Positions 51,882 through 64,000 of a DNA stretch of 64,000 nucleotides are shown here, in pieces. Numbering within the stretch: the first letter of the stretch is position 1; the number at the start of each line of letters is the position of its first letter. Made by a program: the position numbers and the translations under genes. The notes under the pieces are model-generated. The model was not told the origin of the DNA, did not search any database, and was given only the letters and a program-made list of their open reading frames with translations. The stretch is from Zasmidium citrigriseum (lineage: Eukaryota; Ascomycota; Dothideomycetes; Mycosphaerellales; Mycosphaerellaceae): contig NHNW01000013.1 in NCBI GenBank assembly GCA_002786025.1, positions 744,001 through 808,000 of the forward strand, read 5' to 3'.

Positions 51882-54755
51882 ATGGATTCATCGTGGATGT
51901 ACCTCCCCTCCGGCACTACCGCTCCAAATGAGGGCAATACCAGCCAGCGAAACTCCCTCGACAACACCAGCGGGACGACGACCTACTCCGCCATCCAAGC
52001 CGCCACCTACCGCGAACAATCCTCCCCAGACCAAACGCAACAACCATCAAACAAACCAGGCAGCGCACAACAAACCCTCCCCCGAATCCGCCGCCGCAAC
52101 CGCCAAATCACCTCCTGCCTGGAATGCCGCCGCCGCAAACTAAAATGCGACAAATCCGCCCCCTGCGCCAACTGCACGCGCTTCCGCCGCGACTGTCTCT
52201 ACCTCGCCCCCGCCTTGGATCCGCAGAGCCAGCAGAAGCTCGCGGATATCAAGGAGAAGATGGGCGCGCTGGAGAAAGGGCTTGAGCGGGAGGTCGCGGC
52301 GAAGAATGCCAAGGCGCATTTGGGCGGGAGTAGTGTGGCGAAGGTTGAGCGCGTGGTGGAGGAGGCCGTGGCGGAGGAGAGTGAGGATGGGGGCGAGGAG
52401 GATGAGGATGGGCTGGAGCCTACGCCTCTTGCGGCGCTGGATCAGGTTTATGAGGAGACTGTTGATGATGAGTTGATGGATTTGGGGGTGCAGGTAAGCG
52501 AAACTATCATTGACCATTTGATCGTGTTGGTCAAGGTGATTGATTTGTCCCAGATGGGCAAAATGCGCATCTCCGAACGCATAGGAGGCTGGATCCGCCC
52601 CAAACTCGTCGAAGAACTGAACGACACCTTGGAAGACGTCAAAGCCGGCAAATCACGACACTCCCAAGCACCCACCCTCATGGACCACCGTGACTTACGG
52701 CCGGGAGGAGGAGGCCCCAAGCTGCAAGCCTCGCCAAAGAGCTATATTGGTCCTGGACCGGACTACATCGCCCCCGCGAGCAGCTTCTTCTTTCCTGGGA
52801 CGAATATGAGCACGAGTTTGATCGATTACCTCCCTTCGAAGAATGCTGCCGATCAACTCATCGCGCAGTACTGGCATGCCGTGCATTATCTTGCGAGAGC
52901 GGTGCATCGACCGACATTTGAGGCGCAGTATACCCTCTTCTGGGGCCAGATTGCCACGGGGAGTGAGCCTGTTCCGGCTGTCCAGGGTATTATCTTTGCG
53001 GCTATGTTTTCTGCGGCGGTGAGTATGTCGAATGAGCAGGTCATGCAGAGGTTTGGGACGTCGAGGAACGCTCTTGTCGATAGTCTGAGGTCTGGGACGG
53101 AGCAGGCTCTTGCGAAGGCCAACTTTCTGAGGACTACCAAAGTCGATACGATGCAGGCGTTTGTCATGTATCTCATCCCTCTCGTCAGGTCCGAAGTCTC
53201 TCGAGCACATTCAGCGCTGGTGGGGACTGCGATCCGTCTGGCGGAGTGTATGGGCTTGCATCGAGACGGATCATTCTACAACATGACACCCGTAGAAATC
53301 CACGTCCGCCGAATGATCTGGCACCAACTCTGCTTCCTCGACATGCGAACCTGCGAAGCCACCGGCCCCCGCCCCCAAATCCGAAAAGAAGACTACGACA
53401 CCAAAATGCCCCTCAACGTCGACGACATGGACCTCCTCGACCCCAACGACCCCCCAAAAGAAGACAAACCCTACTGGACCGATATGACCTTCATGCGCAT
53501 CCGTGCCGAATGTCAAGAAATGCGCCGTATGGCCTGGTACGACATCGTGGCCATCGACAAGAAGAAGAAATCCCTCACCTCAGTTCTGGTCAAGATCCAG
53601 AAATTCCGCGCGAGCTTGGAGGAACGTTTCCTCCCCATGTTCGACCACTCGATCCCCATCCAACGTCTCGGCCATCTGATCTTCGAAATGCACACCAAAG
53701 CTCTACATCTCCAAGTCCTGCATCGCTATCTCTTCAGCACAACCCAACGTATGCCGGATCGTCTCCGACAAGTCCTCATCGAAGCCGGGCTGGTCCAGAT
53801 GGAGTCTTCTATATCTTTTGAGACAGACCCAGCGATGTCCGCCTGGCACTGGTACCGCGGGGCTTTTAACCAATACCACGCCGCCCTCCTCCTCATGGTC
53901 GAAGTCTACGCCTACCCGATGCGCCGCGAAGCCGTCCGGATCTGGAAATGTCTTGACTACATCTTCGAGATCCCATCTCACCTCGCGCCGAAACAGAAAG
54001 CCGAACTCGTCCTCACCGACTTACGAGATCGCATGGAAGTCTACCACCAGATGCGGAAATTGAAAGTTTCTAATCAGATGGAGCAAAGGGTCGGAGGGAG
54101 TAAAGTGGGTTTGTTTGGGAGGGCGGAGTATCGCGTCGTGGATAGTCTGGGACAGATGGTGCAGAGGAATCCGCAGGAGTTTAGTCCACCTCCCGCGGTG
54201 GCGAGTTCGGATTCGAATAGTAATCCTAGTGAGAGTCGGCAGGGGAGTGTGGCGAATGCTCCTCCTACCACGACGACTGCGCAAGGGGGAGGAGATGTGA
54301 CAATGGGGACTATGGATGATATTGATTGGGTGAGTCGTCACAATCACCTTTCCCTCCTAAACCATCCCCAATGGACACATGCTAATGATGATGGATAGGC
54401 GGAATGGGAAAAAGTCTTCAACCCCGAAGTCTACACCGGCGACCTCAACATCCCGGACTTCAACATGATGGATTTCACCGGCACCACATCAACCACAAAC
54501 CCCTCTTCCGCACCCCTGGACCCCATGACTTTCAACGTCCAAGCCGCAGCCAACATTTCCAATATTGGGATTAGTGCGAGTGATGCGCTGAATATTCCTA
54601 CCAGTGCGCAGGAGGATTTGAGTGATGTGCAGTTTACGCCGACGTGGTTTCCGAGTGCGCCTGGGACGGGGACGGGGACGAGGGGCTATGGTGGTGGGGG
54701 AGATGGGGCGTATGGGAGTGGGTGGAGTGGGCAGGGGAGGTATGGTTCCGGTTGA
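51882..54755 (+). CDS. Zn2Cys6 transcription factor with fungal_trans domain
   Basis: Three exons: 51882-52493, 52554-54329, 54399-54755 (914 residues). The first intron (60 nt, CAG|GTAAGC ... tcccag, branch ttgac) is phase 0 without stops, so an intron-retained reading adds 20 hydrophobic residues; the splice signals argue it is a real intron. Zn2Cys6 cluster at residues 79-105 with spacing C-x2-C-x6-C-x5-C-x2-C-x6-C, a linker/coiled coil about 115-150, acidic stretch about 165-200, and a middle homology domain about 300-560 (HYLARAVHRPTFE, SRAHSALVGTAIRLAECMGLHRDGS, RRMIWHQLCFLDMRTCEATGPRP). The Gly-rich end may be an activation region. Targets unknown. Confidence 0.88.
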
Positions 54756-55102
54756 GAGGTTGGTAATGGAAAGTATTTTGGAGTGATGGATGTCAAAAGG
54801 GTGCTATGGAATGAATGAATGGATGTCAAAAAATTTGGATGGGGGTATGATTAATTACATGACGGGATGTTCGTTGAACTGTAGAGTGATAATCATGTGG
54901 TGGCACTTTGCTCACTTTTCGTCGTTCGTCTTCGCGTTTTACGTCCGATGCCCGCGCTGTTTTACCTCCGATTCACTTGTACCATGTCCGATGCCGCGCT
55001 AATGTTAGTCTGCTTGACTGAAAGCGTCCCGCTCGAAAACCCCGTGCCGCATTCATTGTTCATCATATTCTGTCGTCGATCCATCACCCAGACAACCATC
55101 AC
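54756..55102. other. convergent 3' region
   Basis: About 350 AT-richer bases between two stop codons; nothing recognised. Confidence 0.4.
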
Positions 55103-56195
55103 TTATTCCTCCACCTCCTCTTCCCCATCTTCCTCCTCCAACTCATTGACATAAACCCCCTTCCCCCTCACCTCCTCCACCCACAAACCCCAAGGCCGCT
55201 CCACATGCTTACTTATCGCCATCCAAGAATCCCTCCCCTCCCTCTCACTCAAAAACTTAATCCCCTCCTGCTTCACCTCACCCCTCAAACCCCCTCCACT
55301 CCCATCCTGGACCTTAACCCCATCTTTCAACCCTTCGGCGAGGAGAGACGTATTATAGCTATTCTGCAACAACATAGCAGTCGTCTGCACCCTAGCATTC
55401 GCGCAAACGAAAATGCTCCTGTAGACAACTTCTTGAATCGAGGTTCCAATGGTCGTGAAGCCGTGGCCGCGCATTAGGACTGTCTGGTGGGGTGGGTAGT
55501 CCACCGGGGCCGTGGTGGAGGAGGTGATGTAGTTCTTGATCATGGTCGTGGCTTTGGAGGTCATGGTTGAGGGGTTGAAACCTGCTGCCAGGGCTTCGCC
55601 GAGGTGGCTGTTGTTTACGAGGAGGGAGTGCAGGTCGTCGGAGGATTTGTAGTGGGTTGATATGTCGTAGATTGGGGGTTGGGGACCTGGGAGAGTAGAT
55701 GAGATATGAAAGGTAGACGGAGGGTCGATTTGAATGGGATTGAGAGCAAGGAGAGATAGAATGGCAAGTGTTGGACTCACCCATAACACCACCCATATGA
55801 AACACCGGCCTCAGTGGCACACTCGTAATACTAAACGGCAACACCGCCTCATTATGCGCATGCACCACACTATTCACGCCCTTGTATTTCTTATACGTCT
55901 CCGAATGGATGAACCGCTCCGCATACCCCCTCGCAGCATCAGGGTTGACAGGACTCGCATCTTCCACGCGGTACTCCTCGAGATCCTCTCTCTTGGAGAC
56001 GAGTGCAGGAGCGAGGTTCCGTGACAAGAAGAATGTCTGCGGATTTTGAGGGTTGCGGACGGAGATGTGGCCGAAGGCGTCGACGACGGCGTGGTTGTGC
56101 AGGATGTGGTTGGCGGTGATGAGGGTGCTGAAGAGGTCCTTGGAGGGGGGTTTGGAGGCGCGGAGGAGGGCGGATCGTTGGTCTTCCGGAGGCAT
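55103..56195 (-). CDS. class II aldolase/adducin domain protein
   Basis: Two exons: 55781-56195 and 55103-55686; intron 94 nt (GTGAGT ... cccag); 332 residues. AFGHISVRNP is the substrate/metal loop, GVNSVVHAHNEAVLPFSI supplies two zinc-binding His, and VLMRGHGFTTIG the third; the conserved Ser/Asn positions are present. The fold covers fuculose-phosphate-type aldolases, L-ribulose-phosphate epimerases and many fungal proteins of unknown substrate. No targeting signal. The C-terminal 60 residues (EGLKDG..., acidic EELEEEDGEEEVEE) extend past the core. Confidence 0.9.
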
Positions 56196-56587
56196 GGTGG
56201 TTGAAATGAGAGGTGGTCTTGTATCCGGGGATTTCGATTCTTAGTGCTCATCAAGGTCGATGTCGGTGAAGTTGAATGAGGAATGGTTCACTCGGGTCTC
56301 GGGAGGTGTGAGCTACCCTGGTGAATGGCGGGGATACCCTCATCGGCGTTTCGCATTGCTTGGAGCTCGAGCATCGAATGTGGGATGACGAGGGGCGAGG
56401 GGTCCAGAACTGTAATCAGCTTGCTTGCCAGCTCGGAGGTGTGATGGTGAGGTTGTCATAAGGCCGGCAGAGCAGCTGACGATAAATAGTTCGCCTTGGC
56501 CTCGCGTTTGTTGGCAAAAGTAATCTGCTCGTCTTTCTGTTGTTGTGATACCCAAATTGTTCGATCACTTGCTTACAACCCGTCAAG
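56196..56587. other. divergent promoter region
   Basis: About 390 bp between the aldolase-like gene and the small barrel protein gene; presumably both promoters. No element recognised. Confidence 0.4.
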
Positions 56588-57335
56588 ATGCCCACCACCG
56601 AGTTCGTCGTTGCTCCTCTGCAGCCAGGCACGCAGATTGGAGACCCAAACAACGCTGGAGCTGCGGCTATCAAAGAATGCGGCGACACGCTCTCCAAGGC
56701 GGATGGGCTGCAAGACCTTCACTTCGGCATGCAAATCGAGAACGCGGATACTTTCCAGATGGTCGTCAGTAAGTTAAGATCAGCCTTCCACACTCACTGA
56801 CTCGTCCGAACGCCATATCGCCCAAGAATAGATGTGCTGATGAGTTTACCTATCCTCCACAGACTGGGAACATATCGATAAGCACAAGGAGTTCATGGCT
56901 CAGGACAGCTACAAGCCGTTCTTGGAGCGCTTCATGAGCATTGCGGCCGGCAAGCCGTCGATTGTGCACGCCGACATGCAGCCTGCGGGTGCCGTCACCA
57001 AGACTCTGTCGGCACCGGTGACGGAGATTGCCACGTTTGTGTTCGATGGCGAGCCCCCAAGCGACTACCTCGAGGGCGTGCTGAAGTTTGGAGAGGCAAT
57101 GGAGACGGACAAGCCTGAGGGGTATCTTGCCTCGGCCGTTGGCATCACGCACGAGGAGATTGAGAAAGACGGGGTCAAGGGCAAGGGGGCCATCTTGGTG
57201 GTGGGATGGACCAGTGTCGATGCACACATGAAGTTCCGCGAGACGTCGACGTTCAAGGACAATGTTGGCAAGCTGCGGAATGGCGTGAAGGCGTCCGAGA
57301 TGCACCACGCGGCGCTGCTCCCGGTGGCAGAGTAG
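56588..57335 (+). CDS. dimeric alpha/beta barrel (ABM-like) protein
   Basis: Two exons: 56588-56768 and 56863-57335; intron 94 nt (GTAAGT ... ccacag); 217 residues. Pattern of two tandem ferredoxin-like halves: FVVAPLQPGTQI...DLHFGMQIENADTFQMVVNWEHIDKHKEF for the first and EIATFVFDGEPP...GAILVVGWTSVDAHMKFRET for the second. WxxxxxHxxF and the paired 'GW.S.DAH..FR' are typical of ABM/antibiotic-biosynthesis-monooxygenase-like fungal proteins. Catalysis is unproven; many such proteins are stress-linked. The start has good context. Confidence 0.75.
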
Positions 57336-58389
57336 GCGAAGATAGAGCCTGACTCGCGGATGCGGTGATGATAGACTTGACTCGTGTATCTGGTGAGAAT
57401 AGCAGCAGTATTGAATGTTTGCGGCTATGAGATCTGCGCGGTGCATCCGACCTGGTGGAGATCGACACGCTTGACGGGCTGTCGGGCATTGAGAGGCAAA
57501 ATCGGGCAGACTTCCTGGCACCCCTCTCCCTTGTCAAGCAGTGCGAGAAGGAGATGTTGATGTTTTCCGTGAGGTTGATAGGGCTCTTCGCGTGCGGTAG
57601 ACGACGGAGTCAGGCACGGTCAGCAGGCGTTGTTTTTTCCCGCCAAGAAAGAAACAAGAAACGGCTCGAGGCTCCAACGGGGCAGGATTCCGCTGCAGCC
57701 AGCGCCCACTCAACCACAACAGAATTGCCCGCGTGTTTCAGCAAAGTGTTTGAATAGTCCCAATGCCTGGCTATTGCGCTCGCCGCAAGGCACCAGCAGT
57801 CTAGATTCCGGATATCGCAGTGTGCTGAGTGTGTCGCTGGCGTAGGAGGAGAGTCGCAGTCACCAGTTTCCGGCCTGAGCTCCTCGCGGCCGCTGCAAGA
57901 GTGCAGAGCTCTCGCTCGACTGCTTTGGGCTTGGGCTTCGATGCGGCTCACTGCTGCTCCCACGCCCACTTCATCCACCACCGCCCATCGCTCACCATCC
58001 GCCAGTCGCTCACTCCGCCCCCCATTACATTCGCGAATATCTTCAGCTCGGACATTGATAGCCGCATCATCATCGATCGCAGCGCGCAGAAGTCGCAGCC
58101 CGGCGAGTGCACTTGCCGAGCGTGATTCGTCACCGGAGCGCGCTCCTTCCTGCGACTGCGAACTGTCCCGCCGCTCTGGAAAGCACCTCCCACCGAGCCC
58201 ACCGCGCCTTCCACCGAGTCGCCGCCGCCAGCACCGCCGCCCCGCGCCAGCAGCCCGCCGCGCAGCACATATGCTGCATTCTGGCAGCATCGCTATCATC
58301 ACGCGGCGGGGATCTCCATCGCTGGGCCGCCACCCCGGGCCTGCCATCAATCACCCGGCGACCGCCTCGACTTCGATATTACTCCCATC
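57336..58389. other. long leader region of white collar-1
   Basis: About 1.05 kb before the WC-1 ATG. Very GC-rich with Arg/Ala/Pro-rich frames on both strands and no coherent product (for example minus 57610-58350). Likely a long 5' untranslated leader and promoter, usual for WC-1 genes; upstream ORFs are possible. Confidence 0.45.
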
Positions 58390-61300
58390 ATGAATGGCTA
58401 TTCTTACAATGGCGCCTACGTGGGCCACGGCATGGGACAGGACGACGATGCGCAGGACAGCAATATGATGATGATGGATCAGAACAGCATGGCTATGACG
58501 GGCGGGATGAGTGGGCAGTCGCTGGACGATATTGTCAACCAGAACGCCAAAATGATCCGCCGCCAGAGCATGCCGCAGGGATACGGCACCAGCCCGCAGC
58601 ACATGAACGCCGACATGCGCCGAGTCTCCATGCTGGACTATGCCCAAGGCTCGCCCGCTGGTTCAATGAGCGACTTCCAATACGACCCCAACCAAGGCCT
58701 TGACCAGACAGGCTTCACATCAGGCCATGGAACTCCCGCTCAGAACACACAGCAAAGAAGACCGCAGGGGCCCTCCAACCGTCGGCAATCGGCCAGCGAC
58801 CTGTCGCTCAACACGCAGTTCGCCAACAACCCGCAGAATTTCACCACCATGATGCCTCCCAACTCGGCCTACGCTGCATCGCCTGCGCATCCCCAAACCA
58901 GTATGGATATGTCAGCCATGGAAAGCCCTTACCTTGACTCCTCCATGGGGGTGCATATGGACTACGGCGTGGACCAGAGTCTGAACAACGCCGCCGCTGG
59001 AGATGCCATGGGCATGAATCTGTACAATCAGCCTCAATTCAGCCAATCGAATCTTTCTTCGCCCATGCATCAACACCAGGGCACGCCGCAGTCGGGCAGG
59101 ATGTCGTCCCACGATCAGGCCGGTAACAGCAGTGTGCGCTCACAGTACAGTGGGCACAATCGTACTCCGACCACCAACCCAAACATTCGCCATCTACAAC
59201 GGACCCAGAGCTTAAACGTTCCTGAGATGAATAGTCCGGCTCATGGTGGTTCGCCACTGAGTGCGCCTCCTGTTGGTCCTCCCCAAATGCCCCAAAGGTC
59301 GTCTTCCCATTCGCAGCAGCATTCGCAGCAACCCACCCCGACTCACCCGACCCCCAACATGGGCTTTCAATCTCAACCTCAAAACCCGCCTCCCGGATCC
59401 ATACACGACCGGGGAGTAGGCCAGGTCTCCGCGCAAGGCTATGATGGTGTCAATGGCCCAGTCCCAGTACCCGTAACTCCTCAGAACTACAACCCGAACA
59501 ACCAAAACTTTCCCTGGGAGGCACCAAAAGGGGGATGGCCGTCGACGATGGTAGGCAAGCCGCATATGAACTCGGCCTACAAGAATGCATATTCGTCAAC
59601 TGGCTTCGATATGCTTGGCGTTCTGGTAAGCTTCTCTGCATTTCTGTTACACAGCATGACACTCGGCTGACCCACCGGCTAGATGCGCGTCGCGACACGA
59701 CCCAATCCTGAAATCAACATCGGATCTGTCGATCTTTCTTGCGCGTTCGTCGTCTGTGATGCCGAGAAGGACGATTTCCCCATCGTGTACTGTTCCGACA
59801 ACTTCGAGCGCTTGACGGGCTACACCAAACACATGATTCTCGGTCGCAATTGTCGTTTCCTGCAGTCTCCCGATGGTAATGTCGCGCCGGGGGTGAAGCG
59901 CAAGTACGTGGACGACGACTCGGTGTTGTATTTGAAGAACATGATCAACCTGCGGAGGGAAGCCCAGATTTCACTCATCAACTACAGACGCGGCGGCCAG
60001 CCGTTTATGAACCTGCTGACCATGATCCCCATTACGTGGGACACCGATCAGGTTAAGTTCTTCGTGGGATTTCAGGTCGATTTGGTGGAGCAGCCCAATG
60101 CAGTCACGAACAAGAACCCTGGTATGTGCCATCGACCGATGCGCAGGCCGATTCGCACCGATCGGCTGCGCCCAGAACACTTCGCTTCCGTGACACCAAC
60201 GTGTGCCTTTGCTGACCGTGAATACAGATGGCTCCTACTCCATAAACTACCAGCGGGGCATGACTATGCCTCGCTATGTCCTCAACGCCCCCGAAAACAC
60301 CCAAAAGTCGGATCTCGGCCAAACCGTGCCACGTGATGATGTGTCCGCCATCCTCAGCACCATCGGGAGCGGCGAGTCGGAATACGCAAAGCGGATGTGG
60401 GATAAAGTCTTGTTGGAGAACACTGACGATGTAGTCCACGTCTTGTCGCTCAAGGGGCTCTTCCAGTGGGTATCGCCATCCGCGCTGCGAGTGTTGGAGT
60501 ATGAACCGAGCGAACTCATTGGCACGGCCCTCAGCTCGGTCTGTCATCCTAGTGACATCGTCCCGGTTACGCGTGAGCTGAAAGACACCTCCACCGGAGC
60601 CTCGGTCAACGTGGTCTTCCGCATACGACGAAAGAACAGCGGCTACATGTGGTTCGAGGGCCATGGATCACTACACACCGAGCAAGGCAAGGGCCGCAAG
60701 TCGATCATTATGGTTGGTCGTGAACGTCCCGTATACAGTCTCAGCAAGAGTGAAATTGTCAGTGCTGGAGGGATTGGAGAGAACGAGCTTTGGACCAAGA
60801 TGTCAACCTCTGGAATGTTCTTGTTCGTTTCTTCGAACGTGCGGCAACTACTGGACCGTCAACCTGACGAGCTTGTTGGCGTGAGTGTGCAATCACTCAT
60901 GCGGACGGAGTCTAAAGCTGAGTTTGGCCGCATCCTGGAGCACGCTCGTACTGGCAAGAAGGCATCCGTCAAGCACGAGATGATCAACAGAAGAGGCCAG
61001 GTGCTTTCTGCTTTCACTACCTTGTATCCTGGAGATGCAACCGAAGGACTCAAGCCAACCTTCATTGTCGCCCAGACCAAGCTGATCAAGTTCTCGCGTG
61101 GTAACCAATCGAGTCGACCGCCCATCTATCCCAAGACAGCAGAACGGAACTCGAACGATTCGATGCAGTCTGGCCAGAATCTTGGAGTTCAATCGCAGGA
61201 TGACAGTACGAAAACGCCCAATTCGACGTTGTCTGGTCGTTACATGGCCACCGATGGGTCAGCCGTGACGTACGCTGGACAGAACGGACTACAGATTGGA

Positions 61301-61950
61301 CATCAGGATCAGTCACTTGCATCGGAAGACAACCTGTTTGACGAGCTGAAGACAACCAAATCAAGCTCCTGGCAGTACGAGATTCGACAACTCGAGAAGA
61401 GAAATAGGCTGCTCGCCGAAGAGGTGCAATCACTCATTGCTGCGAAGAAGAAGCGCAAGAGGAGAAAGGGTGCCGGGAATCAACAGAAGGATTGCGCCAA
61501 CTGTCATACTCGCGTCACCCCTGAGTGGAGACGTGGACCCAGTGGCCAGAGGGATCTTTGTAACAGCTGTGGTCTGAGATGGGCGAAGCTGGTGAGTTCC
61601 TCCAATGATTTCGAATCCGCTCTCACTAACAATTGGATTAGAACGGCCGTGTATCGCCGCGCACGAACTCACAGCACAGCGTACATTCCGCAGCCTCAGA
61701 CAAGGCATCCAAGGCCAGCGCATCTCCTCGAAACACCTCGTTACCGAACACTGGCAGCGGCAGCAATGTGAAAATGGAAAGCCCAAGCGATGCCAACCGG
61801 GCGTCCACTGGGAGCGGCAGTGCTGCTGTCGAGCAGAGGGCAAATGCCACATCGCCCAAGAATCCCTCTGGCCAGCATGGTCATGCTGCGAGCATGGAGG
61901 GCGCAAGTGGTGTACCGGCCAAGATCGACGAGGGTATCGAACCTGAGTAG
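58390..61950 (+). CDS. wc-1: White collar-1 blue-light receptor and GATA transcription factor
   Basis: Four exons: 58390-59625, 59683-60121, 60228-61591, 61642-61950 (1115 residues); introns 57, 106 and 50 nt. N-terminal 400 residues are Gln/Met/Ser/Pro-rich (transactivation, MMMMDQN and QQHSQQ runs). LOV domain about 420-545 with the flavin-adduct Cys 469 in GRNCRFLQSPDG and the enlarged loop between helices typical of WC-1. PAS-B about 600-710 (ENTDDVVHVLSLKGLFQWVSPSALRVLEYEP) and PAS-C about 740-850 (MFLFVSSNVRQLLDRQPDEL) follow. The nuclear-type basic stretch KKKRKRRKG and a GATA finger C-x2-C-x18-C-x2-C sit near 975-1010; the third intron lies right after it. With WC-2 it drives light responses and the clock. 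Confidence 0.97.
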
Positions 61951-63649
61951 GAGCCCTCGCTCTCTGATGCTTTTCGGATATCTTTTCTCCCTTCGACTTG
62001 AAGCGTGGCGTTCGGGCGTCGACCATCATCGCCCACCCTGGCGGCTTTTCTTGATCTGAATGAACGACGACGACTGGATAGACTGGACACCGCCACTACT
62101 GACCTGCGATGCTCTCGAACGGCCTGGAAAGGGAGGATTGTTTTGCTTTTTGTTTTTATGTTTTCTGTTTCTTCGAAACTCGATACCCCGTTTCTTGTTT
62201 TGCTTTTGCTGGCTGTTTGATTGCGGAGCGCACAAAAGAATTGCAGTCAGGGACGATGGCGGGATATCTTATTTGCTATTATTTGGAGGCATGACGATAC
62301 ACGACTGCGACGATGGCCAGCGATTTTGTTTTACATTTGCGTATTGATGGAAGCGGTGAGCGATCTAAGAGAGCGATCGCTTCAGGGTGAAAAAAGGAGG
62401 ATGACGACGAGAGACACGAGCGCAAGCTGCCGCTATTCTGTTACTCTATTAGGGGTGATTGCTTTTTACAAGGCGTTTCGAAGGGATGTCGAGAACAAGC
62501 GGGAATGGCTAGCTTGCTAGTTCGTAGTGTAGTGTTCTCTATGTACAGAGCTGGAGGAGAAGAGAATTGAGATGGTACATGACGCTGAGCTTCAAGGTCT
62601 TTCATGTTGTCTTGTCCTCTTTACGTTGCGAAGGCTAGGAGGTAGTGAAGCTATCGACCTGCCCTTGAGTAAGCTTCTGTAGAAGGTTTCCAGGTAGGTG
62701 GTTAGGTTCGAATTGGTTGTTTGGGGTAGTCGAGTAGGTTGCAGGAGAGCCGCAGAGGTGAACTTACGCTGCAGACTGCCAGACACGGGATGCCAATAGG
62801 AAACGGAAGAAATCGCTTTCGTAGAATGTAAGGAATCCAACTGGACAAACCTCGGTTTTTCCACCGAACTACTTGATGCGCGAACGAGATCTGCGACAAG
62901 GACTGTCTCCAGGCAAAAATGCTCCCTTCTGGCGGTGCTGTGCTTCCAGAACTCCTGCAGCCCAAGCAGCTTTTTGACTTTCTCCTCCTTCTCCCCTCAC
63001 CCCTGGAATTCTGGAGCTCCTTCGAACCATGCCAGCCCAAAGAACACGAGCCAAAGGGTCCAGAGTTGGGCACAAATGCAGCTCGAAGGAGTTCAGTGTC
63101 GTGCATTTTGCGCAAGCAACTCCCGACGCTATCTTTTCCTCACCGGACCGTTGGGCTCTTGAACTTGTCTCACCTTTGGCCGTTTTCTTTAATTACTATA
63201 TCCTTCACGTGTGAGCGTTGGAAGACGAAACGAGGCGGTGCGGAAGCTTGATTCGGTGGCTCCCTTTAATATTTTTGTTTACCTACGTCGACTACTTACT
63301 ACAGAGTGTCCTCCTACTGCTGGTTTCCCTGGGTCTGGTCTTCTACCGGATATATATACGAGTGGTGAGGATTTGCGCTTCCGCCTCACCTTTGGTACGC
63401 ACCTGTGGAGATCCGGACGTCGGATTGTCAGCCTCCTCTTTCGAGACCACCTGGTTGGAGAGCGATTTGGAACAGTCAAGAGGGCGGCCTTCTTCTTGAT
63501 CTGATTTGTATCTGTGCGACCCTGTGCGACATCATACGCGCCGAGGGTTGGACTTGCGCCTCGAGCCTCTTCGACGACATCCCTTCGTTCCCACCTCCTC
63601 GGACGCGGCGCATCACACTTTGCTTGTCGCTTGCTTGGCCTTGGCCATC
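61951..63649. other. intergenic region WC-1 / Ras-like gene
   Basis: About 1.7 kb. T-rich blocks near 62130-62200 probably belong to the WC-1 3' untranslated region. Frames seen on both strands (for example 62919-63251 plus, 62702-63115 minus) lack domains and splice support. ATATATATAC near 63351 may be part of the Ras-like gene's promoter. Confidence 0.45.
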
Positions 63650-64000
63650 ATGGACGACAACCACAAAATCTCCATCACGGTGTGCGGCGACGGCGGGTGT
63701 GGGAAATCGTCCATCACACTGCGTCTGGTGCGCAGCCAATGGACGCATGAGTAAGGAAGAGCCCTGCAATCAGACACACCTCTTATCCAAACACACGGCA
63801 ATTGACGTGACGGTTCCTGCAGATACGACCCCACCATCGAAGACTCCTACTCCGTCACCCGCACCATCGACGGCACCACCTACTCCCTCGCCCTCACCGA
63901 CACCGCCGGCCAAGAAGAATACCGCGGTCTCTGGTCGTCCTCCAACATCAATTCCGATGCTTTCCTCCTCGTTTACGATATTACGCAGCAGATGAGTCTT
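63650..64000 (+). CDS. Ras-like small GTPase, 5' part (runs off the window)
   Basis: Exon 63650-63750, intron 63751-63822 (GTAAGG ... cctgcag, phase 2), second exon to the window end; 93 residues seen. P-loop GDGGCGKSS, switch I effector region YDPTIEDSY, and the G3 box DTAGQEEYR with the catalytic Gln are intact. The G4 (NKxD) and CAAX parts lie beyond the window, so the subgroup (Ras, Rap/Rsr1-like or other) stays open. The Gly-Asp-Gly-Gly-Cys-Gly P-loop with an aspartate is unusual but keeps GxxxxGKS. Confidence 0.92.

Noticed and set aside
57610..58350. 246-residue minus-strand frame upstream of wc-1
   Set aside because: Arg/Ala/Gly-rich, in a GC-rich leader; no domain, start context or introns.

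Overview
The window is nuclear DNA of a filamentous ascomycete (Pezizomycotina). The grounds are short spliceosomal introns (mostly 46-106 nt, GTRNGY donors and CTRAC-like branch points), CFEM/PTH11-type and Zn2Cys6 proteins, a white collar-1 photoreceptor, and a complex-type POM152/HAUS1/MICOS gene set. The low-complexity style of WC-1 suggests Dothideomycetes, possibly Mycosphaerellales, but the species cannot be fixed from the sequence. About 25 genes can be given exon structures here; both edges cut through genes, and a 71-base run of N sits inside one coding region.

Left part (1-25.2 kb), gene-dense and mostly conserved: 3' part of an alpha/beta hydrolase; HAUS1-like augmin subunit; CFEM plus rhodopsin-type membrane protein; SKI3 (cytoplasmic exosome adaptor); MAM33 (mitochondrial acidic matrix protein); a small GPI-anchored secreted protein; a large four-span membrane protein whose stop codon shares a CTAG with the stop of a TNT-type NADase on the other strand; a membrane-anchored S33/TAP peptidase; the mitochondrial citrate carrier CTP1 (assembly gap); POM152; a BAP1-like ubiquitin hydrolase.

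Middle part (25.2-46 kb), sparser and more accessory: a secreted protein with polyQ and tandem repeats, a three-exon HSP12-like stress protein, a Mutator-like MITE with perfect 9-bp target duplication nested between other inverted repeats, a stand-alone NIF3/YqfO-like protein, AMMECR1, then about 4 kb of frame-shattered coding-like DNA holding three clusters of TATATACAC (UGUAUAUA Puf-type sites on the opposite strand) and a long hairpin. This is followed by three divergent 2EXR/F-box-like genes interleaved with a DUF6594 membrane protein; one of the three has an in-frame TAG.

Right part (46-64 kb), conserved again: HAD hydrolase; a divergent mitochondrial pair (MIC26/MIC27-like MICOS subunit and the intermediate peptidase OCT1) sharing a 163-bp promoter; a Zn2Cys6 transcription factor; a class II aldolase/adducin protein; a small dimeric alpha-beta-barrel-like protein; white collar-1 (LOV, PAS, GATA finger); and the start of a Ras-like GTPase. 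Several genes concern mitochondria (MAM33, CTP1, MIC26/27, OCT1), but they are scattered and show no sign of a single pathway cluster. No secondary-metabolite backbone gene, rRNA, convincing tRNA or CRISPR array was seen.
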